Assembly (NCBI GenBank): GCA_002682825.1
Contig: NOKP01000001.1
Span: 2,785,840-2,849,839, forward strand
Source: Neonectria sp. B-13
Taxonomy: Eukaryota; Ascomycota; Sordariomycetes; Hypocreales; Nectriaceae
Direction of reading: 5' to 3'
DNA: 64,000 nt
A program made the translations under genes and the position numbers. The notes under the pieces are model-generated. The model did not search any database and was not told the DNA's origin. It worked only from the letters and a program-made list of their open reading frames with translations. This document shows, piece after piece, positions 48,026 through 59,451 of this stretch (position 1 is the stretch's first letter; each line of letters starts with the position of its first letter).

Positions 48026-49033
48026 TCATGAGGATTCACTCCTGTCGTTGCCCCGACTTCCTGAGCCGGTTCCCGTTCCGTGGTGGACCACCTCGGATCC
48101 ATCGTCTCCCTCGTATTCCATCTCATCATCATCGTAGAGCTCGTCGTCCTCTACCTCGTAGTACTCCTCGTCTCCTTCGGCGTCATCCTCATCCTCGTCC
48201 ATGTCCTCGAGCTGCTCCGGCTCGCTCTCGCTATCGTTGTCACTCTCGTCGAAGTTGAGAACGCCCATGATAGGCACCTCGATCTTCTTGTACTGGCTCT
48301 TGATGAGATTGTCGGCCATCTCAAACAGCTTTGCGTCCTTGTCGGGCACCGGGTCCTTGTCCATGGAGAACTCGGCCTCAGCCTGGTCGGTGGTGATCAT
48401 GTTTGTGATGATCGTGCTGGGTGACTCGGGAGCCTCTGGGACTTGCTTCACCCAGCGGCGGACAACTTCAGTCCGGGTAATCTTGGGTTGGGCAGTGCGG
48501 CGTCTCAGGCCAGACTTGAACCTCCTCTTCTCCCTGCGGCGTCGTCGCTGGATGCGATCCCTCACATACCAAGCCACCACCAACATGGACGCCTGCATCA
48601 TGTCCTGGCATCGCTGCCGGTGCATGTTGGCCCAGGCCTGGCATCGCTGCTGCTGGTAGTTGGCTACGGCCTGGCACCGCTGCTGGTAGTAAGCGGCGAT
48701 GCGTGAGACCATGGCGAGGTATTTGGGATCGAGGTTGGCGCCTCCGACGTTGGGAGGCGGCGGCGACTTGGGGTCGTCATGGCTGGAGCCGCCGGGTGAC
48801 GAGGCCGTCTGGGGCTGTGAAGTCGGGGGAGGAGGAGGAGGTATCGCAGGGCCGGTGAGGGCGCGTGTTTCTTGCATCGTGGCCTTGCGCTTGAGACTGT
48901 TGTTTTGGAAAGGCCTTGGGACAGGAGGTTTAGGAAAGGCGTGGCTTTCCGGTGGGGGGGTCACCGGGGTGAAGGGGTTGACAGACGACATCATGGCCGC
49001 CATGTGAGCGCCTGGGCTTGGGCCGGAGACCAT
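48026..49033 (-). CDS. Orphan acidic protein with 11-residue Cys repeats
   Basis: An intronless frame of 335 aa. I recognise no family. A Pro-rich N-terminus (1-100, with a run of prolines) is followed by three adjacent 11-residue units: YYQQRCQAVAN, YQQQRCQAWAN and MHRQRCQDMMQ (about 113-145). Next come a hydrophobic stretch ASMLVVAWYV and a very basic block (RRRRREKRRF) that could be a nuclear signal. The C-terminal third is strongly acidic (long E/D runs, about 270-325) and ends NDRSESS. Non-random codon pattern, repeat conservation and a TATATAT-containing upstream sequence support a real gene, perhaps nuclear. An eleven-residue period is three turns of an alpha helix, so the three Cys would line one face. 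Function unknown. Confidence 0.75.
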   Translation of the reverse strand: MVSGPSPGAHMAAMMSSVNPFTPVTPPPESHAFPKPPVPRPFQNNSLKRKATMQETRALTGPAIPPPPPPTSQPQTASSPGGSSHDDPKSPPPPNVGGANLDPKYLAMVSRIAAYYQQRCQAVANYQQQRCQAWANMHRQRCQDMMQASMLVVAWYVRDRIQRRRRREKRRFKSGLRRRTAQPKITRTEVVRRWVKQVPEAPESPSTIITNMITTDQAEAEFSMDKDPVPDKDAKLFEMADNLIKSQYKKIEVPIMGVLNFDESDNDSESEPEQLEDMDEDEDDAEGDEEYYEVEDDELYDDDEMEYEGDDGSEVVHHGTGTGSGSRGNDRSESS

Positions 49034-50418
49034 GTATATGGACTGGAATATATATGTGTGGTTGGTTTGGGGACTCCCGTGGGGGGAGCCGTGTGGTGGC
49101 TTTGGGGAGGTATTTTGGGAGTAGATTGTTGGGCTTTTGGCAGCGCGGATCGTTTGATCGTGTGTCCGTTTCCTGGTATATTTATAACCGTGGATCTTGG
49201 CTCGTTGTGTGTGATCGGGGTTGTTTGGGAGATTTTGGTGTAAGTGTTTTTGGTGTAAGTGGGTGATGTTTTGAAGGGTTTAGTTTGGGTCTTTAGCTGG
49301 GGAGACGGGTGTTTATCCAGGGGAGACAAGGGACGACGAAGTGGTGTAAGACTAGAAACGGGAGAGTAGGCAGATGTTGGGGCTCTTGGCCGCGCACAAA
49401 GGGGATATATAGGATGGGAACCGGGGACTCAGGCGGACTTGGTGGACTTGGCCGTGGTGGGCTCCCCGTGGGCGTAGGGTGGTCAAAATCGACAGATGCG
49501 GCCATCAGAGGGCCCAGGGGTCTGGCGACAAAACGTGTGGCAGCGGATCCAAAATGGTCTGAGGCTCCCGAGAATCGGCCCACGCCGACCCCGCGACTTG
49601 GGTGAGTGCCGCCAGATATGCTTATGCCAGCAGCACCCAGGGCGCGTCCCATTGGCGGGCCGGGGGTGCACCGAGGGCATTCTCGGTCACGCCCAATCTA
49701 TGCCGTACTATGTGCTATTGCTGCTCCGTCGCTGTGCAGGCCGGGGGCGCGTTTCTGGGACGAGCTGGGACGAGCTGGGCGACGTCGGGGAGGGGAAAGA
49801 CACCGGTTTGTGCGCGTCCGGTACGATCCTATGCACACCCGCTGCGGTTCACTGAAGGGAGGAGCGCCAGGCTGCACCACGGCTACGCTACGGGCCATGC
49901 TGTTGAGGCCCGGCCCTGCGAGCGGCACAGCACAGCACACCAGACCCGGCCGGGCAAGGCGTCCTCCGAACGAGGCGGTATTGGGCATGACTACCTTACA
50001 GTAAGCCACCGGCACAGCACTGGACGACGACTAGACTAATTTACCTGCTGGCATCAAGGCATGAAGGTATGATCCGTGAATGAGGCGTGCTGAGCCTGCG
50101 AGGGGATGATGATGACGCCGGCATGAGGCCATAGCGCATGGAATTGAGATGCGATTCTTGCTTTTCTTTTGCTCCGGGGGGGAGCTTGTCTCAGGCTCTC
50201 GGCGGGACGAGACGGTCGACCGCCTCTGGATTTTGGTGATCTGACGCTGCATCGCATCTCTCTCACTAGGCTGGGCTGTTTGTAGATTCCATGGATCGGA
50301 TCCCAAGAGGTGCATCTCCACGCTGTCAACATCTTCTGCCACCATCCTCCGCCGACACTCCATGCCACTCGCTGCCCGTCGCTGTCCTCCATCTCATCTC
50401 CATGCCACCCGCCGTCAG

Positions 50419-50450
50419 TGTCATTGTCACTGTCACTGTCACTGTCACTG
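50419..50450 (+). repeat. GTCACT hexamer microsatellite
   Basis: About five copies of TGTCAC with one T variant, in the non-coding spacer upstream of MSH1. Confidence 0.9.
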
Positions 50451-50673
50451 CCGCCACCCCGCTGGAATTTCCCGGGACAGCTGCCCCAAGCGAGCTTCCG
50501 CTCCCGTCTCTTTCGCCCTGATCTCGCGCTGACCGTTCCATTCCATTCGGAATCTCCAGGCCCTTCCCCTCCCGTCCCCGTCCCTCGGGGCCTTTGCTGG
50601 TGGCACCACCCGCCCAGTTGCCCGGGTCGACAGGCGCTACAGCCTATCCCTATGACATGACAAAGCTTGCCTA

Positions 50674-50708
50674 CCTTACAGCCCTTACAGCCTTTACAGC
50701 CCTTACAG
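50674..50708 (+). repeat. Four tandem CCTTACAGC-type units
   Basis: Four units of 8-9 bp (CCTTACAG, CCCTTACAG, CCTTTACAG, CCCTTACAG) in tandem. Each ends in ACAG, which resembles a 3' splice site, but no exon follows that I can support. Confidence 0.85.
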
Positions 50709-51090
50709 CACAGGCAACCGGCCTGCCTACCTTACAAGGGCGGCGCCTAGGGAGGGTCTCGCTCGCTCGCCACGGCGCGGGGGAGGGCACCTACGGCACG
50801 GCACAACCTCCCGTCCTCACCCAGGCCGGGCACCCGCCCACCTCGCCCTGGGACGATAACCTGTCGACCGCTGGACGACTCTCCACTGGGCTGGGCTGTC
50901 ATTGCCCGGCCGTCCACTAACCTAGGTGTGCTCTGGGTGTCCTCGGGTTGTCCTGTCCGTGTCCGTGTCCTGTCCGTGTCCTGTCCTGTCCAGCGCAGGA
51001 GTCGCTGTGACTACGTCCATGCGGCCTGAAGAAGCCTACTTAATTACTACCTGTGTATGCCAACTGTTCCGACCATGACCCCGGCCATAT

Positions 51091-51125
51091 CCATCCCATC
51101 CCATCCCATCCCATCCCATCCCATC
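51091..51125 (+). repeat. CCATC pentamer array, seven copies
   Basis: Seven perfect CCATC units in a non-coding spacer. Confidence 0.95.
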
Positions 51126-52145
51126 CGGGGTTCGAATGGAAGCATTCACACACAGCCCGACGGCTGACGGCCTAACAGCGAACCCGGTTTCTTCCCCTCC
51201 TCCATGTTTCCCACCTCTTCGCTGCCCGTTTGCCGGCCTCCATGCGGCCCCAGCACCGTTAGCACCCGCTGTTGTCGGCGCCTCCATGGGCCCATTCCGC
51301 TCCATTCCACCCGCTACATGTGCTGTTCGCTCACGGGCTCCCGCGTCGCCGCTACAGAAATATCTCCGTAAATCTCCCTGTAGGTCGCCTCGTCGTTCCC
51401 GCGCTCCTCCCCCCCCAAGGCAGAGGGGCCGTTGGTTCCACAGGTTCCATCGGTTCCATCGTCCATGGTTCCTGGGGGGGGGGGCTTTTAGTGTCGTGGT
51501 CCCTTGGGTTGTGGCCACACCGCGCGCTCCACAATCCTTGTCCTCTCTCGTCGATGATCGTCCACTGTCGCACAATCCATCGTCACACAAGGGAAATATC
51601 GTAACATGGCCCCGTTCGGATGGCTCGTCCGGCTCGTTACAATCTATATCGGGAGCCACTTTATTTCACGTTTGCTTTTTTTTCGTTTCCTTTTTATCTT
51701 CTGGTGTCTTGTCTCTCCCGCTCCTTGCTTCGGCGCGTAGGTCACCCCGTCCCGGGCTCTCCGCCTTGTTAAGCCAGGGATCCTCCCGCCCACTTGCATC
51801 CATGACAAGAACTAGGTAGCTAGTAACCGTGTCTTTCATCATCAAATCTCTGCCATTTGTCATTGTGTGCAAGCTTGACAATTGGGACATGGAACTCACG
51901 AACGTATGTCGGGAGTCTGCAGTAGATGAGCCTTGCAAGCCCTGCGCGAGCCCTGCGTGAGCCCTGCGAGAGCCTTGTTTGTTACCCCCACCACACACAA
52001 ACACAGACAGAGAGAGACACGCGCCCTTCTTTTCACTCCAACCCTCCAACACCTCCCAACGTGACCGGAGCCACTTCGATACCCACTGCGTGATCTCCCA
52101 TCACCACATCGATCCCGAGAATCGATCCCCAAACAGCTCATCTTG

Positions 52146-55100
52146 ATGTTTCGCCTGCATGGTCGGCCCCGTGTCCGCCATCTACAGACCCTGGCACCAT
52201 CGGCCACCGCATCTAAACCTGTATCTGTGTCTGTTTCAACCACGACTGGAGATGCGGATGCGGATGCGCCAGCGTCGACGCAGGCACCGCTGTTGGCGCC
52301 AGCAACTGGACCAGTAACACCGTGGCCGGTAGCATCATCGTGGCCAATAGCACGGCCGGTATCACGAGCCGCTCGTGTTGTTGATGCTTCCCAAGCTCGA
52401 GACCGAGCTGCCCCTCTCGCTGCGGCTCTGTCGACCATAGCTACTAACACAGCTAACACGGCTTACACAGCTCATCAACACGCCCATGATGACGTCTCTC
52501 GTCTCACATCTCGTCTCTCCTCTTCTGTCATCTCCTCTCGGCCCTCCTCATTCTCCTCGTCCTCCTACTCTTGCCGGGGCCCCTATCCCCGGCCTTCCCT
52601 CTACAATCTCCACCCCCCTCAGCCTCGGCCTCGTCGTCCTGGGCTGAGCACCCATCTCGCGCGATTCCTCCCGCCAGCATCTCCCCATTGCCAGCTCCTC
52701 CAGATCAGGGGCAAGAAGACAAAAACCACCGTTAAGCTCTCGGACCTACCACAGGGCCTCATCCAGCCTAGGGCCGCCCAGTCGCCACCATCGCCGCCAT
52801 CTCCGCCTCTCGATCCGTTACCCCAGGATGAGCCGGCATACCCTACCGTCGTGCTCCAAGCGCGCCAGAACATGCGCAAGTTCGACAACTGTGTGCTGCT
52901 AACGCGCGTTGGTGGCTTCTATGAGTTGTACTTTGAGCACGCCGAGGAATATGGACCCTTGCTCAATCTCAAGGTGGCCTCCAAGAGGACGAATGCTGGC
53001 CCTGTGCCCATGGTGAGTTCAGACCCCCAAACATCCTCCTCCTTCACCACCACACCGACTCGGACATGTCCAGAAGGTCGGTCACCCACCCACCCACTCA
53101 CACACACACACATACACACACACCCAAACGCACATGCTTTCAACGAAATAATCCTCACCTCTCTCTTCTCTCTCTCCCCCCCTCCAGGCCGGTTTCCCCT
53201 TCTTCCAGCTGGACCGCTTTCTCAAGATCCTCGTCCAAGACCTCAACCGCCATGTCGCCGTGGCCGAAGAGTTCCCCAAGTCCGCCCTGGACAAGGTCAA
53301 ATCGGGAGGGCTGCTACACGACCGTCGAGTTGCCCGTATCATCACGCCCGGGACCCTGATCGACGAGAACTTCATGGATCCCTACGCCAACAACTATGTC
53401 ATGGCCATCCACATCCACGTCCACGAGCATCATCCCGGCAGCGGCAGCGGCAGCCCAACCCCAAGTGTGGCCGCTGCTGCACCAGGTCCTGCGCCAGAAG
53501 CGGTTGCATCACCATCATCAGCCCACTCGCCCGCCTCAGCTGTTGCCCACCCCGTCGTCCCTGCCGTCCCCGTTGAGGACGTGCCACTCGGCCTGGCATG
53601 GCTCGATCTCTCAACGGGTTCCTTTGGCACCCAGCAGGTCAATCTCGCATCCCTCCCGGCGATCCTTTCCCGACTCTGTCCGCGCGAGCTCGTCCTCGAC
53701 CAAGATTTGAAATCGCACCCGCACCACGCTGTCTTCCCCCTCCTGGCCGACGACCGTCACATCATCACCTACTCGCCCCAGGGTGGCCTGCTGTGTCCGT
53801 CCGACTGGATCCCCATGCTCGAGGCACCCCTACCCGCCGCCGCCGCCGCCGCCTTCTCCCCCCAGGAGGTCCTCGCCGTCGGCCTGGTCCTCAACTACGT
53901 GAAGGATCGCCTGCAGGGCACCAGCATGAAACTGCAGCCCCCGCTGCGGCACGAGAACATGCAGATCATGGCCATTGACAAGAATAGCCTTCGCGCTCTA
54001 GAGATCAAGCAGACCATGCGTGACGGTGCCTTCCGCGGCTGCCTTCTACATGCCATCCGCCGCACCGTTACCAAGAGTGGCGCCCGCCTGCTCAACGAGT
54101 GGTTGAGCGCGCCCTCGACGTCCCTAGACGTCATCATTGCTAGACAAGATCTCGTCGCCCGCTTCATCTCCAACCCAGATCTCCGTGACTCAGTAGTACT
54201 TCTACTGCGCCGGAGCCATGACTCCCAGCGCCTAGTCCAGAAGTTTGCCCTCGGTCGAGGTGATGCCGATGACCTCCTCGGCCTCGCCAACACCGTCGCT
54301 GCCACCCAGGACATTGTTGCTCTCCTCCAAGATGCCTCGCCCGTTGCTGTTGATACTGCCACCCCTGGCTGCCTTGCCTCCTTGACCTCCCGCATAAGCC
54401 TTTCCGAGCCCGTGAAGCTCGCCCGCCGCATCAGGGACGCAATCGATGAAGATGGTATTGTCCAGCGGCACCAGGTCGAAGACACCGAGGCCAGCCGGAT
54501 GATAGCTCTCGCCGAGGATATCGTAAGCAGCGAGGGCTCGCAAGAAGACGTCGCAGCTACCCTGCCCAAGGGCAAGCGGAAGCGTCCCACCTCCATCCGT
54601 GAGTACTACGCCGACGACAACGATGCCTGGATCATGAAGCCGGCTGCTAGCCGCTCCCTCAAGCGGCTGCACGCCGAGCTCAGCTTCCTCCTCCAGGAAA
54701 AGGTCGAGCTTAACGAGACGATGCGCGAACGCTTCGCCGCCTCGACTCTCACCCTCCGCTGGACGCCGGGCCTCGGCCACATCGCCCACGTCAAGGGCAA
54801 AGATGTCAAAAATCTCACCGACATCAGAGCACTGTCCGTCAGCCGTTCGACACGGTCCTTCCACCTCGACGAGTGGACCGCCCTCGGACAGCGCCTCGAC
54901 CAGGTACGCGTCCAGATCCGAGCCGAAGAGCAAGCCGTCTTCCACTCCCTCCGCGAGCACGTTGTCCGCAATCTCGTCAAGCTTCGCCGCAATGCCGCCG
55001 TCCTTGACGAGCTCGATGTTGCCACCTCCTTCGCCAAGCTAGCTCTCGAGCAGAATCTCGTGCGTCCGACGCTTAATAACACGACGTGTCACACCATCAT

Positions 55101-55839
55101 CGGCGGCCGACACCCCACCGTCGAGGGCGGCCTATTCGAGCAGGGCCGGAGCTTCGTTCGCAACGACTGCTTGGTCGGCTCGCCCAAGGATGGCCGTATC
55201 TGGTTCATCACGGGCCCCAACATGGCGGGCAAGAGCACATTCCTTCGCCAGAACGCCCTCATCACTATCCTGGCGCAGGTTGGTTGCTACGTACCGGCAT
55301 CGTACGCGGAGCTGGGCATCGTCGATGCCATCTTCAGCCGCGTTGGCTCGGCGGACAACTTGTACCGGAATCAGAGCACTTTCATGGTCGAGATGCTTGA
55401 GACAGCCCAGATCCTCAAGCATGCCACCCCGCGATCCTTCGTTATCATGGATGAGATCGGTAGAGGAACAACACCAGAGGATGGCACAGCTGTCGCGTTT
55501 GCATGCCTACATCATTTGGCCACCGTCAACCAATGCCGGACGCTATTTGCAACACACTTCCACGCAGTCGCGGACCTCGCCGCCGCTGAGGGGCTCTGCG
55601 ACGAGAACCGTGGGCCCGTCCAGATGTACTGCACGGACGTGGAGGAAGACGGTGAAGGTGGGTTCATCTACGTACACAAACTACGAAAAGGAGTCAACCG
55701 GGAGAGTCATTGCCTGAAAGTCGCAAGACTGGCAGGACTCCCGGAGATGGCAATTGGCGTGGCACGGCGAGTTTTGAATCATCATCCCACAGAGACTGCT
55801 GGGATAGGGCATAACCCGGGACAGGCCGGGACGGGGTGA
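52146..55839 (+). CDS. MSH1: Mitochondrial MutS homologue MSH1
   Basis: Exons 52146-53012 and 53188-55839 give 1172 aa. Msh1 binds mismatches in mitochondrial DNA and couples this to ATP hydrolysis. The first ~200 residues are Ser/Pro/Ala-rich with scattered Arg and few acidic residues, starting MFRLHGRPRVRHL, as for a mitochondrial presequence; this region is about 200 residues longer than in yeast (959 aa). The mismatch-recognition domain starts near residue 235 with LLTRVGGFYELYFEHA, keeping the F-Y-E motif. Connector, lever and clamp regions follow. The ATPase has TGPNMAGKST (about 962-971), DEIGRGTTPEDG (about 1042-1053) and FATHFHAV. The 175-nt intron (53013-53187) contains an AC repeat and a long CT tract. 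Absence of an Msh2/Msh6-type C-terminal extension also fits MSH1. Confidence 0.93.
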
Positions 55840-56279
55840 TGGGGGATGATACGGGCGTCACACGATGTACGATGGGAACCAGTAAAATATGGAGACCTGT
55901 GATAGATTTGAATGTTAGCCTTGATACCCCTCAAAGCAGTAGTCAAACATATGATTGTGGGAATGTCCGTCATAGAATGTTGATAGGTGTCTTCAGTAGA
56001 TTTCAGGGTTAAAAAGCTCTGGATCATTGTATAATCATCCGGAAAAAAAGAAAAAAGAAAAAAGAAAAGGGGGATTGACTAACCTTTGAAGCAGGGGAGC
56101 TGATTGGTTGCATAAGCGTGATCCGGATATTTGTCACGGCATAAGACACGCAATGTTGTGACCGTCGCGACAGGTTTAATTGTCCAGCAGACGATATATG
56201 TACCCTTTTAAGATCCATGTCTCGTAAACCCAACCAAATTCCTGAAAACCGGCCGATCATCATCATCATGTGACTACGT
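55840..56279. other. Convergent 3' spacer
   Basis: 440 bp between the MSH1 and RPP0 stops. An A-rich run at 56041-56070 (T-rich on the RPP0 strand) probably belongs to the RPP0 3' UTR. Confidence 0.6.
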
Positions 56280-57328
56280 TTAATCGCTGCGAGTTGGTCA
56301 GTAAATGAGTTGTGGGCAGTTTCCAGGAGGGGCACATACAAGAGTCCACCGAAGCCCTCATCGTCTTCCTCCTCAGACTCATCCTTCTCCTCGGCAACCT
56401 CATCAGCGGCGGCAGCAGCACCACCGGCAGAGGCAGTGGGAGCGGCAGAAGCGTAGGCGTCGGGGTTGGCGATGCGGTCCTTGAGCTGCTCAATCTCGGG
56501 CCAGGACACCTCGGTGGCAACAGCGACGGCAAGGACGTTCTTGTACGAGTTGACGACGGAGTGGATGACCGAGGGGAGGGTGGGGAAGTTGATGGCCAGG
56601 GAGATGGTGGCAATGGTGGTGATGACAGAGGCCAGGGTAGCAAGGAGCTGCTCCTCACCAATGTCGAGAACGCTGGGAGGGAATGTCTGGCCCTGGTCGT
56701 AGACCTGGGAGATGCCCATACCGTAGGTGAAGGGCGAGATGTTCAACATGTTGAGCAGGGTAGCCTCGGAGGGGCCGACCTTGGAGCCGGCCTCAACGAG
56801 CTTGAGATCGGTGGTGATCTCAATGGTACCACGGGCAATCTTGGTGGGGACACCGAGGGCCTGGAAGAAAGAGGTCTTGCCGGGCTCCATGCCGGTGTTG
56901 CCAGCGGGGACCCAGACATCGGCGGGAGCGAGAGCACCAGCACGAGCGGGGGCGGCAACCTTGTTGGCCAGGATGAGATCTCGGATCTCCTTGAGGTCCT
57001 TGTTGGTGAAAACGAAACCGACGTTGCCACGGACGTGGGGCAGAAGGCGCTCGTAGTCGGGGGAGTCAGTGAGGAAGGTCTTCAAGGCTCGGCGGACCTA
57101 ATTGAGGCATTAGCGATTTGTTTTCGGCGCAAGCGTGACAATGGGCATTCGTACCATGGTGTTCTTGCCCATCAGGACAACACCCTTGCCGCGGAGCGCG
57201 AGACGGATCTCGTGCATCTGCTGAGAGCTGACATTGTCAATCTCAACGATGAAGATGCTGTTGTACTCCTCCAACAAGCCCTTGAGCTTGTCGAAGTAGC
57301 CAGCCTTGTTATCAGTCTTGCCCCCCAT
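56280..57328 (-). CDS. RPP0: 60S ribosomal stalk protein P0 (uL10)
   Basis: Exons 57328-57155, 57097-56340 and 56286-56280 give 312 aa, the same length as yeast P0. P0 anchors P1/P2 dimers on the 60S stalk and recruits elongation factors. The N-terminal rRNA-binding half starts [19 protein letters not shown] and includes GKNTMVRRAL across intron 1. The P1/P2-binding helices and an Ala-rich hinge lead to an acidic end [16 protein letters not shown] (approximate run). The last exon has only 7 nt: C, GAT, TAA. It is needed to make the universal C-terminal GLFD; without it translation would run into the intron. The first ATG is used. Divergent from TRM82. Confidence 0.97.
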
Positions 57329-57684
57329 ATCTTCTTTCTGTTGAAGGCAGGTTGTTTAAGGGCAAAGGTCGGGGTATAATGGTGTGTATGTGGGAGTTGG
57401 AAGTTGTCGTGAAGGAGAAATTTCCGATTTTGAGCAACGGCGGCAGAAAAATGTGTGTCGGGTGGTTGGGCCTGCTTAGGGCTTAGGGGCACTAGGCTGT
57501 TTTGGGGAGCTTTGTGGGCCCGAAGTTGGTGAAGGTACATTGGCTATGTATCCTTTTTTCTCTTGGCGGCGCCGAGAGCTTTGCGCTGAGCTGAAGGGAT
57601 GCCTTTTGTAAAGTCAACGAATCATCTGCAACCCATGCCACGGTGCCAACATATTGCCATTGAAAGCCTATATCAAAGCGCAAG
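57329..57684. promoter_or_regulatory. Shared divergent promoter of RPP0 and TRM82
   Basis: Only 356 bp separate the two start codons, so both promoters must lie here or overlap. The sequence contains AGGGCTTAGGGGCAC near 57478 and a T-rich block at 57552-57560. No TATA box is evident. The assignment is positional; no factor site is proven. Confidence 0.6.
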
Positions 57685-59451
57685 ATGAAGATCCCCTACA
57701 GCGTTCTCCACGTCAGTGGAAATGTTCTCTTCGCCGCCCGAGGAGGCAAGATTCACTCATTCAGCCTGGATGACGGGGCGCATCTCTCGACATGGAAGCA
57801 CCTGGATGTCGACAAAGTAGACGCCGCGGTCAAGACCATTGCTGACGAGGTCGCAAATCAGGACCCGGTGACTTCGGCGCCTGAGGCTGCCGAAGGAGGC
57901 GATGGTGATGAGCCGCCAGCTAAGAGGCAGCGGGTGGAGGAGCCGAAGGACGACGCCGACAAGCCCGCTGGCGATGAGGTGGCGCAAGAGTCTAAGGCCG
58001 CAGAGGGCTCGGGAGAGAAGAAGGTCAAGGGAAAGTCAAATCAGAAGGGAAAGAAGAACAAAAACAAGCAAAACAAGCAGTCGCGCAAGGATACCCAGAT
58101 CTCAAAGGTCCCGGACCGTCCCGTCATCACACACCTGACAAGTACAGGCGACGGAGCTCATCTCCTCGCCATCACCGGTCACGACAAGGCCATTTGGGTA
58201 TTTGAGCATGACGGAAAGGGTCAACTCGCTCAGCTCAGTCGACGGTGAGAACACACGGTCTTAGTCAACCAAGACACCGCGCAACTTTACTAACATCCTC
58301 GTAGAACCATGCCCAAGCGTCCCAGCTCGGTCGCCATTGCGCCGGACTCCCAGATCATCTGCGCCGACAAGTTCGGCGACGTCTACGCGCTGCCTCTCAT
58401 TGCGACTACTCCTTCTCCCTCCGCCTCTCAGCCATCTACCCCTGCGCCGGTGGCATCCAAGCCTGCCGTCAAGCTGCAGGCAAACACTAAGACGGTGCAC
58501 TCGCAGCGCAACCTTCGGGCTCTCAACAACCAGCAGCGCCAGATAGAGCTTGCCACGCGGTCAAAAACTGACGCAGATGTCAAGGCTGAAGGTCCCGATT
58601 TTGAACTCACTCTGCTGCTGGGACACGTCTCCATGTTGACGTCGCTCGTGCTGGGCGAGAGCGACGGCCGAAGGTATATCTTGACGGCTGACCGAGATGA
58701 GCACATCAGGGTATCAAGATACATCCCGCAGGCGCATGTTATTGAAGGTTTTTGCTTTGGCCACAAGGAGTTCGTGAGTGCCACGGCCATCCCCCTTTCC
58801 AGGGGGGAAGTGCTCATCTCAGGGGGCGGAGACGAGGACTTGTTTGTTTGGGACTGGAAGTCATCCAAGCTCCTCTCAAAGAAGAGCATTTTGTCGCTCG
58901 CACAAGAGATTGCCCCCGAGTTGACCAAGGTTGCAGTCTGCGGCCTTGAGACCTTTGTCTATCCCACCGAGACGGGGAACCTCACTTACGTCGTCGCAAT
59001 TTGCGAAGAGTAAGTGCCTGCCAACCTCCCTCATAAAACCACGGCACTAACATTATCTAGCATCCAAGCCATCTTTTCCTGGCAGCTTACCGAGGACAAC
59101 ACCCTCAACCACCCATCGATCATCCAGCTTCCCGGCAAACCCCTAGATGTCGCCTTCAAACCAGCCAAGGACGGCGAGCCGCCTAAGATCATTACTGCCG
59201 TTGACGCCGGCGAGCAGACCCACGTGAGGAGCCTTGCTATTTACTCTTTGATCATGACAGATGAGAAGTTGGCTGTTGGCACGACGGCTTTCGTGAGTGA
59301 CAGAGGCCTAGAGGCGGAAGAGTTGGATCTGCCGGAGACGGTGGTGCGCGGATTACTGTACAACACGGAGAACCTGCGCAAGCAGCCCACGGACCACGGC
59401 GAGGAACAAACTGGCGAACAGCAGGAAGCGCAGGAAGCGCAGGAAGTATAG
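57685..59451 (+). CDS. TRM82: tRNA (guanine-N7-)-methyltransferase non-catalytic subunit
   Basis: Exons 57685-58244, 58305-59009 and 59061-59451 give 551 aa. Trm82 (WDR4) is the WD-repeat partner that stabilises Trm8 for m7G46 formation in tRNA. It begins MKIPYSVLHVSGNVLFAARG, the first blade. Blades are recognisable as HLLAITGHDKAIWVFE, PSSVAIAPDSQIICADKFGD, YILTADRDEHIRVSRY and VLISGGGDEDLFVWDW. A lysine- and acid-rich insert of about 90 residues (about 60-150), with GKKNKNKQNKQSRK, lies between early blades; it is common in fungal Trm82. Length is above yeast (444) mainly because of this insert and a Pro/Ser linker. The C-terminus is Gln/Glu-rich. It is convergent with YDJ1. Confidence 0.94.

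Larger units (their letters stand above)
49034..52145. other. 3.1 kb divergent spacer rich in simple repeats
   Basis: No supported gene lies between the orphan protein and MSH1. The sequence is G+C-rich with many opposed frames. Repeats include a GTCACT hexamer array (50419-50450), a CCTTACAGC array (50674-50708), GTCC/GTGTCC words at about 50940-50995, and CCATC units (51091-51125). A G homopolymer lies at 51474-51484. The last ~120 bp are the MSH1 leader. Confidence 0.55.

Noticed and set aside
51126..51140. GGGGTTCGAAT resembling a tRNA T-loop
   Set aside because: There is no matching 3' half of the T-stem and the flank is a CCATC microsatellite.
56312..57379. 355-codon frame antisense to RPP0
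   Set aside because: It crosses the RPP0 introns and exons. The G/D/L-rich product is a shadow of a highly biased ribosomal gene.
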